DNA of 64,000 bases from Ferruginivarius sediminum (GCF_003344765.1 NZ_QPMH01000003.1:1-64000), one strand, 5' to 3'. Numbered from the stretch's first letter, positions 30,386-39,488 are shown. Translations and numbers: made by a program. The notes: a model not told the origin generated them from the sequence alone.

Positions 30386-30698
30386 CGCTGACGCACCTCC
30401 TTTTGATCCGTTCAACCCGGAACCACGGAGGCGCATCCCCGTGGCGCTTTAGCGGTTGTGGCGCGGCCGCAAGCTGCCCGGTCAAATCCCGCGGGTCCGA
30501 TAAAGAGCGCCCGGACCAAGCGCGCTTTCCTGTGTGGAATTTGATAAAACTACACTTATGACCGTAGAGTCAAGATAATTTACACTTTGAACGGAGATTT
30601 GCTTAGATATTGTACGAAAAATTTTTGTGAATTGCGGGCGCGCAACGCGCTCCCGCGGAAAAAGGCGGCGGTGCGTGTGATCGACGCTACGTTGAAGG
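30386..30698 (-). promoter_or_regulatory. Promoter region of the sulfate-assimilation operon
   Basis: This 313-bp gap upstream of cysG is AT-rich against a GC-rich background. Two direct repeats of GATAA-n-TACACTT-n-TGA occur at 30543-30563 and 30574-30590, with the TACACTT cores exactly 30 bp apart, as expected for a regulator bound on one helix face. On the minus strand TTGACT (30573-30568) and TTTTAT (30549-30544) are 18 bp apart and overlap the repeats. A CysB-like LysR regulator is a reasonable guess, not shown. Confidence 0.5.
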
Positions 30699-31688
30699 TC
30701 AGGTTTCGACCGAGACCCCGTATCCCTTCGAGGTCGCCTTGCGATAAGCGACGGTAGCGATGGCGGTGTCCTGAACACCCGTCCCCGTCAGGTCGCACAC
30801 GGTGATCTGCTCCGCCGAATCGCGGCCCACGGCCGAGCCCGAGGTCAGCTCGCCAAGCTCCGTCACAGCCACGTCCTCCGGCACGGTCCCGGTTTCGATA
30901 GCGGTCCGCAGTTCGCCCAGCTTGATGCATTGCTCGCGCTTGTCGACAATCAGGCGATCCGCCTTGGCCAGGGCCTTCGGGTCCAGCTCGTTCTTGCCGG
31001 CGGAATCCGAGCCCATCGCGGTGACATGGACGCCGGGCTCCAGCCACTCGGCCAGCAGCACGGGTTCGGTGGACGGGGTCGTGGTCACCACGACGTCGGC
31101 CGGCCCGACGACATCGGCACCGTGCGCGCGGGCCTGCACATCAATTCCCAGGCGCTCGCTCATCTCGGCGGCGTAGGCCTTCGCCTTCTCGCCGTCCCGG
31201 CCCCAGACCAGCACCTGCTCAATGGGGCGTACCAGCATCAACGCCTCGATCTGCAAGCGCGCCTGCAAGCCGGTGCCTAAAACGCCCGCCACCTTGGCAT
31301 CCTCGCGCGCGCAGTGCCACGCGGCGACCGCGCCGGCCGCAGCCGTGCGAACATCCGTCAGATAGCCGTTGTCTAGCAGCACGGCGCGCACCTGCCCGGT
31401 ATCCGCGTTGATCAGGTTCATCAGGCCGGACAGCGACGGCAGGCCCTTCTTCGGGTTGTCAAAGAATCCGGTGGAGACCTTGAGCGCGAAGCTGTCGAAG
31501 CCGGGGACGTAGGCGGTCTTCACGTCCATCTCGCCGTTCTTCTCCGGCATGTGCAGATGGACGATTGGCGGCATCACCACGCCGCCTTTGGCCAGGGCCG
31601 TAAAGGCATCAGCGACGGCGTCCACCGTCTCCTCATCCAGGCGCACGCAGTCGCGCAGCTCCCGCTCGTTCAGTATCGTGATGGCCAT
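30699..31688 (-). CDS. eutC: Ornithine cyclodeaminase/mu-crystallin family protein, EutC-like
   Basis: A 329-residue NAD(P)-binding protein of the ornithine cyclodeaminase family. The Rossmann motif V-L-G-T-G-L-Q-A-R-L-Q is near residue 136, preceded by the substrate-side K-V-S-T-G and the L-T-D-V-R-T-A-A-A block. Its partner, 35 bp upstream on the same strand, is a threonine-dehydratase-type enzyme. That pairing is seen for EutC/EutB of (hydroxy)ectoine use and also for BhcD/BhcB of the beta-hydroxyaspartate cycle; the G-L-Q-A-R-L-Q wording favours EutC. No eutD, eutE, bhcA or bhcC lies nearby, so the role stays open. Confidence 0.72.
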   Translation of the reverse strand: MAITILNERELRDCVRLDEETVDAVADAFTALAKGGVVMPPIVHLHMPEKNGEMDVKTAYVPGFDSFALKVSTGFFDNPKKGLPSLSGLMNLINADTGQVRAVLLDNGYLTDVRTAAAGAVAAWHCAREDAKVAGVLGTGLQARLQIEALMLVRPIEQVLVWGRDGEKAKAYAAEMSERLGIDVQARAHGADVVGPADVVVTTTPSTEPVLLAEWLEPGVHVTAMGSDSAGKNELDPKALAKADRLIVDKREQCIKLGELRTAIETGTVPEDVAVTELGELTSGSAVGRDSAEQITVCDLTGTGVQDTAIATVAYRKATSKGYGVSVET

Positions 31689-31723
31689 CGTTCCCGCTCC
31701 CCAGACTATCGTTCTCTTTTGCC

Positions 31724-32716
31724 CTAGTACGCGTCGCCCGCGACGACGCGGGTGAAGGTCGCCATGTCGACGTTGCAGCCGCTGACGACGGTGGCGATGG
31801 TGCCGCCGTCGCGGGGCTTCACCTTGCCCGAGAGCAGGGCACCAATGCCGACCGCCGAGGCGCCTTCCGCGACAAGCTGCTCGTGCCAGTAAAGGTGCGT
31901 CATGCCCGCGGCGATCTCGTCCTCGGACAGCAGGATGAAGTCGTCGCCCAGCGCGCGCACCAAGGGGAAGCTCCAGCGGTTGTCCAGGCCGATGCCGCCG
32001 CCCAGGCTGTCGGCCAGCGAAGACTGCTCTTCCACCTGCACCGGCTTGCCCGCGCGCAGGCTTTCGATCATCGCCGGCCCGCGCTCCATCGAGATGCCGA
32101 TGACGCGGATGTTTGGATTCGCCGCCTTCGCCGCCACGGCAATGCCGGCCATCAGCCCGCCGCCGGAGAGCGGCACCAGCAGGGTATCGATGTCGGGCAT
32201 GTCCTCCAGCAGTTCCAGCCCGGCCGTGCCCTGCCCGGCGATCACGTCCGGGTGGTCAAAGGTGTCGATGAGGGTCATGCCCTCCTCGCGCACCAGCCGG
32301 TGGGCTTCCTCGAAGGCCTCGTCCTGGCTCCTGCCGTGGATGATGGTCTCGGCGCCGTGCGCGCGGATGCCGGCCAGCTTGTTCTCCGGCACCAGCTCGG
32401 ACAGCGTGATCTTCGCCGGAATGCCCAGGCGCCGCGCGGCCTCGGCCACGGCGCGCCCGTGATTACCGGTGGAGCAGGCGACCACGCCGGCCTCGCGCTC
32501 CGCCGGGGACAGGCGCAGCATGCGGTTGGTGGCGCCGCGCAGCTTGAACGAGCCCGTGTGCTGAAGGGAATCGAGCTTCAGCGCGACCTCGGCCCCCACA
32601 CGCTCCTTCAGCCCCTTGGCCAGCACCGTCGGCGTACGCACCACATAGGGGGCGATCCGCCGGCGCGCGGCCATGATGTCCTGCAGATTGACGCCCGCAT
32701 CGCTCGCCTTGCCCAT
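31724..32716 (-). CDS. eutB: Threonine-dehydratase-like PLP enzyme, EutB-like
   Basis: A 330-residue fold-type II PLP enzyme. The PLP Lys is in S-F-K-L-R-G-A near residue 60, the phosphate loop is S-G-G-G-L near 188, and S-T-G-N-H-G near 87 contacts substrate. It lacks the C-terminal regulatory domain of biosynthetic IlvA. ATG 32716 has GGAGCGG six bases upstream and is preferred over ATG 32728. Paired with the EutC-like gene it resembles the hydroxyectoine-use dehydratase EutB; a beta-hydroxyaspartate dehydratase is the main alternative. Confidence 0.72.
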   Translation of the reverse strand: MGKASDAGVNLQDIMAARRRIAPYVVRTPTVLAKGLKERVGAEVALKLDSLQHTGSFKLRGATNRMLRLSPAEREAGVVACSTGNHGRAVAEAARRLGIPAKITLSELVPENKLAGIRAHGAETIIHGRSQDEAFEEAHRLVREEGMTLIDTFDHPDVIAGQGTAGLELLEDMPDIDTLLVPLSGGGLMAGIAVAAKAANPNIRVIGISMERGPAMIESLRAGKPVQVEEQSSLADSLGGGIGLDNRWSFPLVRALGDDFILLSEDEIAAGMTHLYWHEQLVAEGASAVGIGALLSGKVKPRDGGTIATVVSGCNVDMATFTRVVAGDAY

Positions 32717-32828
32717 GCCCCGCTCCATTGCCGTGATTCGGCGCGATGGAAGCCGAGCGCCTGTCTTCGGTCAAGCGGCGAAACGGCGAAGTTGCGATTT
32801 CAATGAGAGGAAAGGCCGGAAGGCACTT

Positions 32829-33653
32829 TTACGCCGCATCCCAGGCAGGCGCCCACGATGGGTCGATCATGCGCCTGTCGCCGGGCAGGCCCTCGATTCG
32901 GGCCAGGTCTTCCGCATCCAGCGCGAAGTCGAAGATGTCGAGGTTCGCCTTCGCGTGCTCAAGCTTCGCCGCCTTGGGGATGGCGGCGACGTTGGGCTGT
33001 TGAATCAGCCAGCGCAGCGTCACCTGCGCCGCCGATTTGCCATGTTTGGCGCCGATCTCCCGCAACGTCGGGTCCGAGGGCGCCTCGCCCTTGGCAAGCG
33101 GGCAATAGGCCGTGACGAACATGTCGTTGGCGCGGCAGTAGTCCAGCACTGGACGCTGCGAGAGGAAGGGGTGGTATTCCACCTGGTTGCAGACGATGTC
33201 GGCGCCGTTCTTCTGCCGCGCTTCGCGCAGGAGCGAGGTGTTGAAGTTGCTGACGCCTACATGGCGTGCCTTGCCCTCGCGTTGCAGGTCCTCCATCGCG
33301 CGCAGCGACTCCGACAGCGGCACCTCCGCGTTCGGCCAGTGGATCAGCAGCAGGTCGACGGCATCGAGGCCCAGGTCCTTGAGAGAGGCTTCGGCAGATG
33401 CCTTCAGGTCGCCGTAATGGAGCTGGTCGAACCAGACCTTGGTAGTGACGAAGACCTCGTCGCGCGGCACGCTTGCGGTGCGAATGCCCTCGCCGACCGC
33501 CGCCTCGTTGCCGTACATGCGCGCCGTATCGATGTGGCGATAGCCGAGGGCGATGGCCTCGCGCACCATGTCGCGGCAGGCCGCCCCGTCCATCTGCCAA
33601 GTGCCGAAGCCCAGCGCCGGAACGCGAACGCCATCAACATCGACCATCTGCAT
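32829..33653 (-). CDS. Aldo/keto reductase
   Basis: A 274-residue NADPH-dependent TIM-barrel oxidoreductase. The catalytic tetrad is visible: Asp and Tyr in D-T-A-R-M-Y-G-N-E near residue 45, Lys in V-T-T-K-V-W near 72, and His in L-L-I-H-W-P near 105. The NADP-binding I-P-K-A-A near 226 is close to the family form. ATG 33653 (M-Q-M-V-D-V) is chosen, with AGAGGTG upstream; GTG 33659 would add two residues. The subgroup resembles 2,5-diketogluconate reductases, but the natural substrate is unknown. Confidence 0.92.
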   Translation of the reverse strand: MQMVDVDGVRVPALGFGTWQMDGAACRDMVREAIALGYRHIDTARMYGNEAAVGEGIRTASVPRDEVFVTTKVWFDQLHYGDLKASAEASLKDLGLDAVDLLLIHWPNAEVPLSESLRAMEDLQREGKARHVGVSNFNTSLLREARQKNGADIVCNQVEYHPFLSQRPVLDYCRANDMFVTAYCPLAKGEAPSDPTLREIGAKHGKSAAQVTLRWLIQQPNVAAIPKAAKLEHAKANLDIFDFALDAEDLARIEGLPGDRRMIDPSWAPAWDAA

Positions 33654-33749
33654 TGCCACACCTCTCTCGCCGCTTCGCCAGCGGTCATTGCGCCTCGAGG
33701 CCAGATGGTGAGGCCTCCAGTACGCGGCAATGCTTCCAGAAAACTGTCA

Positions 33750-35585
33750 TTATTCGATGCGCGAACCGCGTGCCTCCGCCGGCAGCATCGGCCCGCCCGA
33801 GCTGGCATGGGCAGGCAGCGGCCGCAGCCGCTCGACCCGCCCGCCGTCGCGCTCCTCCGGGCTGGCGCACAAGCCCGCCCGTGCCAGGAGCCGCCCGGCG
33901 GCGGGATGGGAGGTCGCCCAGGTGAACGGCGCCGCCAGGACAAGCCCGATCAGTACCGGCGCCGCCCATGGCAGGATCGCCGGCGCATAAACCGTAAGAG
34001 CGACGCCCCCCGCGAGGCCAAGCGCCGTCTGCAGCCACAGGCCGCGAAGCGCGTCGCGGACCGGCACGAGATGGCCGTCACGCTGCTGCGCCTCCCAGCG
34101 CACCGTGCGGCCGAAGGCGAGGCCGCACACGAAAACGCTCTGCGCCACCATCATCGCCGGGGCGAACACGGCGGAGAACACGATCTCCGTGACCGCCCCC
34201 GACAGCACGCGCAGACCGCCGCCATAGCCGCGCCGCCGCTCGCCGTCGAACAGCGCGTGAAGATAGCCCAACAGCTTCGGCGCGAAGGTCATGCCCAGCA
34301 TGGCGACCAACAGAGCGATGCCAGTGGCGGCCACCGGGGCATCCAGCGCCCCCGCCTCCACCAGCGTGCCGCCGAACGGTCCGCCGGTCATCGCCTGTCC
34401 CAGCCCCAGCAGCATGAACAGCAGCCAGAACGGCGCGCCGAGATACATCAGGATGGCGAGGCTAAGCTGTACCCGGCCAAGCAGGCGGAAGCCGCGCCGG
34501 CCGATCAGTTGCAGGTATTGCATGTTCCCCTGGCACCAGCGCAGGTCGCGCTGGACGAAGTCGGGAACGGTCGGCGGCATCTCCTCGAAGCTGCCGCCTT
34601 CCACCGGCAGCACGCGCACCTCGTAGCCGTGCGCGCGCATCAGCGCCGCCTCCACCTGGTCATGGCTCAGCACGTGACCGCCGAGCGGCGGCTTGCCGGG
34701 CAGCACGGGCAGCTTGCAGGCCTCGCGAAAGGGACGCAGGCGGACCGCCGCGTTGTGTCCCCAGTAAGGGCCGGAATCGCCCTGCCACCACGCCGCGCCC
34801 ACGGTATGGGTCAGCATGCCGTGACGCATGCCGAACTGGAACACCCGCGCGAAGGCGCTATCGGCGGGCAGGCCCACGGCCAGCGACTGCAGGATGCCCA
34901 GGCGTGGGTTGCCGTCCATCACGCGCACCAGACGGTCGATGGCCTCGCCCGTCATCGCGCTGTCGGCGTCGAGGACGACCATGTACTCGAAGTCGTCGCC
35001 CCAGGTTTCCACGAAGTCCCAGAGATTGCCGGCCTTGAAGCCGGTATTGTCAGGACGGTGGCGATAATGCAGCCGCGCCGGTTGGCCATCGGCGTGGCGC
35101 CAGTCGGCGAAACGAGCCTCTTCGGCCGCCCGGATGGCCGGGTCGGTGCTGTCGGACAGCAGGAAGACCTCGCAGTCCTCGGACAGGCCGGCGGCATCGA
35201 GGGATGCGACGGCGCCGCGCAGGTGGCGGAAGACGCGCTCCACGTCCTCGTTGTAGATCGGCATGACGATGGCGACGCGGCCCTGGCGCCAAGGCACCGC
35301 GTTCGCGGCGAACGGGGCCACGCTCCGCAGCGGATCGCGCGCGAACAGCAGGATTCCGGTACCGATGGCGGAGTTCCAGAAGCCGATGACGACCATCGGT
35401 ATCGACAAGGCGAAACAGGCCGTCAGCGCCCCCTCGCCCCAGTTCAGCCCGTCCACCGCCAGCAGGTGCAGCATGGTCACCGTGGCCGCCGTCCAGGTTC
35501 CCGACACCAGCAACGCGAACGCGGCGCGGCGCGCGGTCATACGGGCGCGCGTCGGTGTTTTCATGGTCGTCGAAACCGTGCTCAT
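33750..35585 (-). CDS. opgH: Glucans biosynthesis glucosyltransferase OpgH (MdoH)
   Basis: A 611-residue inner-membrane glycosyltransferase that makes the beta-1,2 backbone of osmoregulated periplasmic glucans. Two TM helices precede a GT2 domain with V-I-M-P-I-Y-N-E-D near residue 100, the metal-binding D-A-D-S near 205, and R-D-L-R-W-C-Q-G-N-M-Q (Q/R-x-x-R-W motif) near 355; about six more TM helices follow. ATG 35585 is used; the frame stays open to 35660. The usual partner opgG is absent from both sides. A palindrome lies 80 bp upstream. Confidence 0.93.
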   Translation of the reverse strand: MSTVSTTMKTPTRARMTARRAAFALLVSGTWTAATVTMLHLLAVDGLNWGEGALTACFALSIPMVVIGFWNSAIGTGILLFARDPLRSVAPFAANAVPWRQGRVAIVMPIYNEDVERVFRHLRGAVASLDAAGLSEDCEVFLLSDSTDPAIRAAEEARFADWRHADGQPARLHYRHRPDNTGFKAGNLWDFVETWGDDFEYMVVLDADSAMTGEAIDRLVRVMDGNPRLGILQSLAVGLPADSAFARVFQFGMRHGMLTHTVGAAWWQGDSGPYWGHNAAVRLRPFREACKLPVLPGKPPLGGHVLSHDQVEAALMRAHGYEVRVLPVEGGSFEEMPPTVPDFVQRDLRWCQGNMQYLQLIGRRGFRLLGRVQLSLAILMYLGAPFWLLFMLLGLGQAMTGGPFGGTLVEAGALDAPVAATGIALLVAMLGMTFAPKLLGYLHALFDGERRRGYGGGLRVLSGAVTEIVFSAVFAPAMMVAQSVFVCGLAFGRTVRWEAQQRDGHLVPVRDALRGLWLQTALGLAGGVALTVYAPAILPWAAPVLIGLVLAAPFTWATSHPAAGRLLARAGLCASPEERDGGRVERLRPLPAHASSGGPMLPAEARGSRIE

Positions 35586-35664
35586 GCGGATGCCTCGTCC
35601 CGGCTCATCGGTGGACGGACGAAAATTAGGAGTCAATGCCGTGCTGCCAAGGGGCACCACCCAA

Positions 35665-35680
35665 TTGACACATATGACAA
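35665..35680. promoter_or_regulatory. Palindromic operator-like site upstream of opgH
   Basis: TTGACACATATGACAA is a 16-bp imperfect palindrome of the form TTGnCAnATnTGnCAA in the 123-bp gap between opgH and the LysR gene. On the minus strand it contains TTGTCA, which could double as a -35 element for opgH. The binding protein is unknown. Confidence 0.35.
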
Positions 35681-35708
35681 CGGAAATCGCGGCCCCGACC
35701 GGCAGCCG

Positions 35709-36623
35709 TCAGCCCCGCGCGGCCCGTCCCGTCTCACCGGACTTCGCTGGCCCTTCCATGGTATCGGCGAAGGGGCGCGCGATCTCTTCCAGCGTCGCGA
35801 CCATCGCGTCGCGGACACCGGGCTCCAGCCAGGAGGCCATGTGTACGCCGACGGTCCGGCGCAGGCCAAGGTCGTCGATAAGAACGCATTCGACATCCCG
35901 CGCCAAGCTGCGCGGCGCGACAGTGACACCGACGCCCGCGCGAACAGCCTCAAGCGCGCGCTGATCCTGATCCGTGCGCAGGGTGGAGGCAACCCGCACG
36001 CCCCGTGCGTTCAGAATGTCGTTCGCTTCTCTTGCGCGCTCGCAATGCCGGCGCAGCACAAAGGGTTCGCCGGCCAGATCCGCCAGACGAATGCTGGATT
36101 CGCCGGCGAAACGGTGGGAGGGGGCGCAGAACAGCACCAGCGGATCCTGGAACAGCGGCACCCACTCGCCGCCATCCACCATGTCGGAAACCGTCAGCGC
36201 CGCGTCCACCCGCCCCCGCGACATCCATGACAGCAGCGTCATCGGATCGCCCTCGTCGAAGGACACGTCGGTGTTCGGGTTCGACTCCTTGAAACGCCGC
36301 AGAAAGTCCAGGATGAACGCCATCGGGAAGGTCGCGAGAACGCCCATGTTGACGAACGACCGCGCCAGCCCGCGCTGGAATTCGGCCTTCGCGCGCTCGC
36401 ACTCCTGCATGATTCCCTGGGCGCGGCGATGGAACCTTCGCCCCAGGTCGGTCAGACGCACGCTGCCCCGCTGCCGCTCGATCAGCGCTCCGCCCAGTTC
36501 GGTTTCCAGCGCCGCGAGGCCGGCGGACAAGGCCGGCTGGGTCACGTTGAGACACCGCGCCGCCCCGGTGATGCTGCCGGCATCCACCACCGCCAGCAGA
36601 TAGCGCAATTGCTGGAATTTCAC
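35709..36623 (-). CDS. LysR-family regulator
   Basis: A 304-residue LysR-type regulator. The N-terminal winged helix reads L-R-Y-L-L-A-V-V-D-A-G-S-I-T-G-A-A-R-C-L with T-Q-P-A-L-S near residue 28-33; the effector domain spans about 90-290. It is divergent from the crotonase gene across a 174-bp gap, the classic arrangement for a LysR regulator and its target. The effector could be an acyl-CoA-related or aromatic acid, but nothing in the sequence fixes it. Confidence 0.92.
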   Translation of the reverse strand: MKFQQLRYLLAVVDAGSITGAARCLNVTQPALSAGLAALETELGGALIERQRGSVRLTDLGRRFHRRAQGIMQECERAKAEFQRGLARSFVNMGVLATFPMAFILDFLRRFKESNPNTDVSFDEGDPMTLLSWMSRGRVDAALTVSDMVDGGEWVPLFQDPLVLFCAPSHRFAGESSIRLADLAGEPFVLRRHCERAREANDILNARGVRVASTLRTDQDQRALEAVRAGVGVTVAPRSLARDVECVLIDDLGLRRTVGVHMASWLEPGVRDAMVATLEEIARPFADTMEGPAKSGETGRAARG

Positions 36624-36797
36624 GGGCCCGCTCCCTCTCTGGCCGCCTCACCCCAAGACGGCGCGCCCCGAAGTCGAAAACCGCGGACAGTAATTTTTCT
36701 TATACTGAATATCAAAATAATAAATTTTGGTTTTAAGGGCAAACCTCATAGGCTTCCCGACAAGCATCGGACACTAGCACACCATTGCACGGATGCC
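36624..36797. promoter_or_regulatory. Divergent promoter of LysR gene and crotonase
   Basis: The middle of this gap (about 36690-36740) is AT-rich, with TTCTTATACTGAATAT and the dyad AAAAT-AATAA-ATTTT (36713-36727). LysR regulators bind T-N11-A dyads in such places. The exact operator cannot be fixed by eye. Confidence 0.35.
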
Positions 36798-37571
36798 ATG
36801 AACGAAGACCCCGTTCTGCTTTCCGGCCGAGGCGCGGTCCGCACCGTCACCTTGAACCGGCCGGCCGCACGGAACGCGCTGTCGCGCGAGGCGATCCACG
36901 GGCTGACGCGCATTCTCACCCAATGCGCGGACGACGACGAGGTAGCGGTCCTCGTGCTCACCGGCGGCCCCGAGGTGTTCGCCGCCGGCGCGGACGTGTC
37001 GGAGATGGCTGGCATGGACCAGCGCCAAGCGTTCATGTCGGACTTCACCGGCTGCTGCGATGCGCTGGGAACATTCCGCAAACCCGTCCTCGCCGCGGTG
37101 GAAGGGCATGCTCTTGGCGGCGGCTGCGAGCTGGTGGAGATGTGCGACATCGTCATCGCCTCCCGCACGGCACGCTTCGCCCACCCGGAAGTCAAGCTCG
37201 CCACCATGCCGGGCGCCGGCGGCACGCAGCGCCTGCCGCGTGCCATCGGCAAGCACAAGGCGATGGACATGCTGTTGACCGGCCGCGCCATGGAGGCGGA
37301 AGAGGCGGAGCGGGCCGGCCTCGTCAGCCGCCTGGTGCCGGAAGGCGAAGCCCTCGCAGCGGCCGAGGCCCTGGCGGGGGAGATGGCGGCGCTCTCCGCG
37401 CCTGTGCTGATGATGATCAAGGAAGCCGCAGGGTTCGGCGCAAGCGCCTCGCTTGGCGACGGCCTGAAACACGAGCGGCGGCTGTTCAACCTGACCTTCG
37501 GCCTGGACGACCGACGCGAGGGCATGGGCGCCTTCCTGGAGAAACGCCGGCCTGAATTCCGCAACCAATGA
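36798..37571 (+). CDS. Enoyl-CoA hydratase/isomerase (crotonase) family protein
   Basis: A 257-residue crotonase-fold enzyme. The CoA-binding/oxyanion segment A-A-G-A-D-V-S-E-M near residue 65, E-G-H-A-L-G-G-G-C-E-L near 105-115 and H-P-E-V-K-L-A-T-M-P-G-A-G-G-T-Q-R near 130-146 are present. Both Glu positions used by water-adding enoyl-CoA hydratases (G-C-E-L and P-E-V) are kept, supporting hydration of a 2-enoyl-CoA. ATG 36798 is used; the frame runs upstream without similarity. It stands alone opposite a LysR gene, so it is likely induced for a specific acid. Confidence 0.92.
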   Translation: MNEDPVLLSGRGAVRTVTLNRPAARNALSREAIHGLTRILTQCADDDEVAVLVLTGGPEVFAAGADVSEMAGMDQRQAFMSDFTGCCDALGTFRKPVLAAVEGHALGGGCELVEMCDIVIASRTARFAHPEVKLATMPGAGGTQRLPRAIGKHKAMDMLLTGRAMEAEEAERAGLVSRLVPEGEALAAAEALAGEMAALSAPVLMMIKEAAGFGASASLGDGLKHERRLFNLTFGLDDRREGMGAFLEKRRPEFRNQ

Positions 37572-37597
37572 GCCGCCCCTTCGCACATCGGGGCGGC
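37572..37597. terminator. Hairpin between convergent genes
   Basis: GCCGCCCC (37572-37579) pairs perfectly with GGGGCGGC (37590-37597) across a ten-base loop, starting right at the crotonase stop and seven bases from the hisI stop. T tracts are poor on both sides, so it may act as a weak two-way terminator or mRNA end-protecting stem. Confidence 0.45.
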
Positions 37598-37603
37598 TTG
37601 AAG

Positions 37604-37987
37604 TCAGGCGATAGGTTCCGCGATCTCCTTGAACTCGCCGTCCCGCGCGGCGCGATAGAAGCAGCTTCGCCGGTTGGTGTGGCACGCCGGCCCGGTCTGG
37701 TCCACCAGCAGCAGCAGGGCGTCGCCGTCGCAATCCAGGCGAAGCTCGACCAGCGTCTGGACGTGGCCCGAGCTTTCGCCCTTGCGCCACAGGGCCTGGC
37801 GGGAGCGCGACCAGTACGTGACGCGGCCGGTGGTCAGCGTCTCGACGACGGACTGGCGGTTCATCCAGGCCAGCATCAGCACCTCGCCGGTGTCGTGCTG
37901 CTGCGCCACCGCCGCCACCAGCCCGTTCGCGTCGAAGGAAATCCGGTCCGCCAGCGATTCGGCGACGCGGGTGTCGGCAACCGCCAT
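37604..37987 (-). CDS. hisI: Phosphoribosyl-AMP cyclohydrolase
   Basis: A 127-residue enzyme opening the purine ring of phosphoribosyl-AMP in histidine synthesis. Conserved blocks are V-L-M-L-A-W-M-N near residue 37, [17 protein letters not shown], the metal-binding D-C-D-G-D, and the zinc-binding [10 protein letters not shown] near the end. ATG 37987 is chosen since AGGAGG lies just upstream; the open frame to 38038 is unsupported. It stands alone, away from other his genes, and lacks the HisE fusion. Confidence 0.95.
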   Translation of the reverse strand: MAVADTRVAESLADRISFDANGLVAAVAQQHDTGEVLMLAWMNRQSVVETLTTGRVTYWSRSRQALWRKGESSGHVQTLVELRLDCDGDALLLLVDQTGPACHTNRRSCFYRAARDGEFKEIAEPIA

Positions 37988-38166
37988 CGGGGGCCTCCTG
38001 TCAGTGTTGTGAAGAACTACCCCTTGGCTTCTACACACACGCCCTCATATCAGGAAGGGTTTGGGGCATCGGGGACGCAATCGACGTTTCCCACGCACGC
38101 GAGGGGTTGTGCGTGAGGCCCATCCCCGGCAGGCTTGTATCCAAGCAGACCAACACTCGAGGAGCC

Positions 38167-39426
38167 ATGAGCAAGTCCGGCGACGGTCAGCAACAGACTT
38201 TGTATTGCTCGTTCTGCGGCAAGAGCCAGCACGAGGTGAAGAAGCTTATCGCCGGCCCGGCGGTCTTCGTGTGCAACGAATGCGTCGAGTTGTGCGCGGA
38301 GATCATCCAGGACGAGACCAAGCAGAGCCTTGCAAAAGCGGATGGCGGGGTGCCCAGTCCCCGTGAGATCGCCAAGGTGCTCGACGATTACGTGGTCGGG
38401 CAGGATCACGCAAAGCGCGTGCTCTCCGTCGCGGTCCACAACCATTACAAGCGGCTGAGCCACGCCGGCGGCGAGAACGACGTCGAGTTGTCGAAGTCGA
38501 ACATCCTGCTGATCGGCCCCACCGGCTCCGGCAAGACGCTGCTGGCGCAAACGCTGGCCCGCATCCTGGACGTGCCCTTCGCGATCGCCGACGCGACGAC
38601 CCTGACGGAGTCGGGTTATGTCGGTGACGACGTCGAGTCGATCATCCAGAAGCTGCTGCAGGCGTCCGACTACAACGTCGAGCGGGCGCAGCGCGGTATC
38701 ATCTACGTCGACGAGATCGACAAGATCACCCGCAAGTCGGACAACCCGTCGACCACGCGCGACGTTTCCGGCGAGGGCGTGCAGCAGGCACTGCTGAAGA
38801 TCATGGAGGGCACCGTCGCCTCCGTGCCGCCGCAGGGCGGGCGCAAGCATCCCCAGCAGGAATACCTGCACGTCGACACCACCAACATTCTGTTCGTCTG
38901 CGGCGGCGCCTTCGCCGGGCTGGAGCGTATCGTCTCCCAGCGCGGCCGGTCGTCGTCGATCGGCTTCGGCGCCGACGTGCGCGCGCCCGAGGAGCGGGAG
39001 GTGGGCCAACTCCTGCAGGACGTCGAGCCGGAAGACCTGCTGAAATTCGGCCTGATTCCCGAGTTCGTGGGCCGCGTTCCGGTGGTGGCGACGCTGCACG
39101 ACCTCGATAAGGAAGCGCTGATCGACATCCTGACCAAGCCGAAGAACGCCCTGGTCAAGCAGTACCAGCGCCTGTTCGAGATGGAGGATGTCGACCTGGA
39201 GTTCACCGACGGCGCGCTGGAGGCCATCGCCGAGAAGGCTATCAAGCGCGGCGCCGGCGCCCGCGGCCTGCGCTCCATCATGGAAACGATCCTGCTGGAG
39301 CCGATGTTCGAGCTGCCCGGTTACGAGGACGTCGAGCAGGTCACCATCACGAAGGAAGTCGTGGACGTCGAGGGCGACCCCGCTTTCTCCTACCGCGAGA
39401 AGCACAAGAGCCAGGGTAACGGCTGA
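38167..39426 (+). CDS. clpX: ATP-dependent Clp protease unfoldase ClpX
   Basis: A 419-residue AAA+ unfoldase. The N-terminal zinc-binding domain has C-S-F-C-G and, about 20 residues on, C-N-E-C-V. Walker A is G-P-T-G-S-G-K-T near residue 118, Walker B is I-I-Y-V-D-E-I-D-K near 180, and the ClpP-contacting I-G-F loop (S-I-G-F-G) is near 263. ATG 38167 has GAGGAG upstream. clpP is not adjacent: hisI on the other strand takes its usual place, and lon does not follow. Confidence 0.97.
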   Translation: MSKSGDGQQQTLYCSFCGKSQHEVKKLIAGPAVFVCNECVELCAEIIQDETKQSLAKADGGVPSPREIAKVLDDYVVGQDHAKRVLSVAVHNHYKRLSHAGGENDVELSKSNILLIGPTGSGKTLLAQTLARILDVPFAIADATTLTESGYVGDDVESIIQKLLQASDYNVERAQRGIIYVDEIDKITRKSDNPSTTRDVSGEGVQQALLKIMEGTVASVPPQGGRKHPQQEYLHVDTTNILFVCGGAFAGLERIVSQRGRSSSIGFGADVRAPEEREVGQLLQDVEPEDLLKFGLIPEFVGRVPVVATLHDLDKEALIDILTKPKNALVKQYQRLFEMEDVDLEFTDGALEAIAEKAIKRGAGARGLRSIMETILLEPMFELPGYEDVEQVTITKEVVDVEGDPAFSYREKHKSQGNG

Positions 39427-39488
39427 ACGTGCGCCGCCCGCTCGATAACGGCGGCGGCACGGCACCCTGAACACCAGGTGTCCGTGCC

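Noticed and set aside
32673..36230. An 1185-codon open frame on the plus strand
   Set aside because: It lies antisense to eutB, the aldo-keto reductase, opgH and a LysR gene. Its product is a low-complexity Arg/His/Gln-rich string typical of the opposite strand of GC-rich genes.
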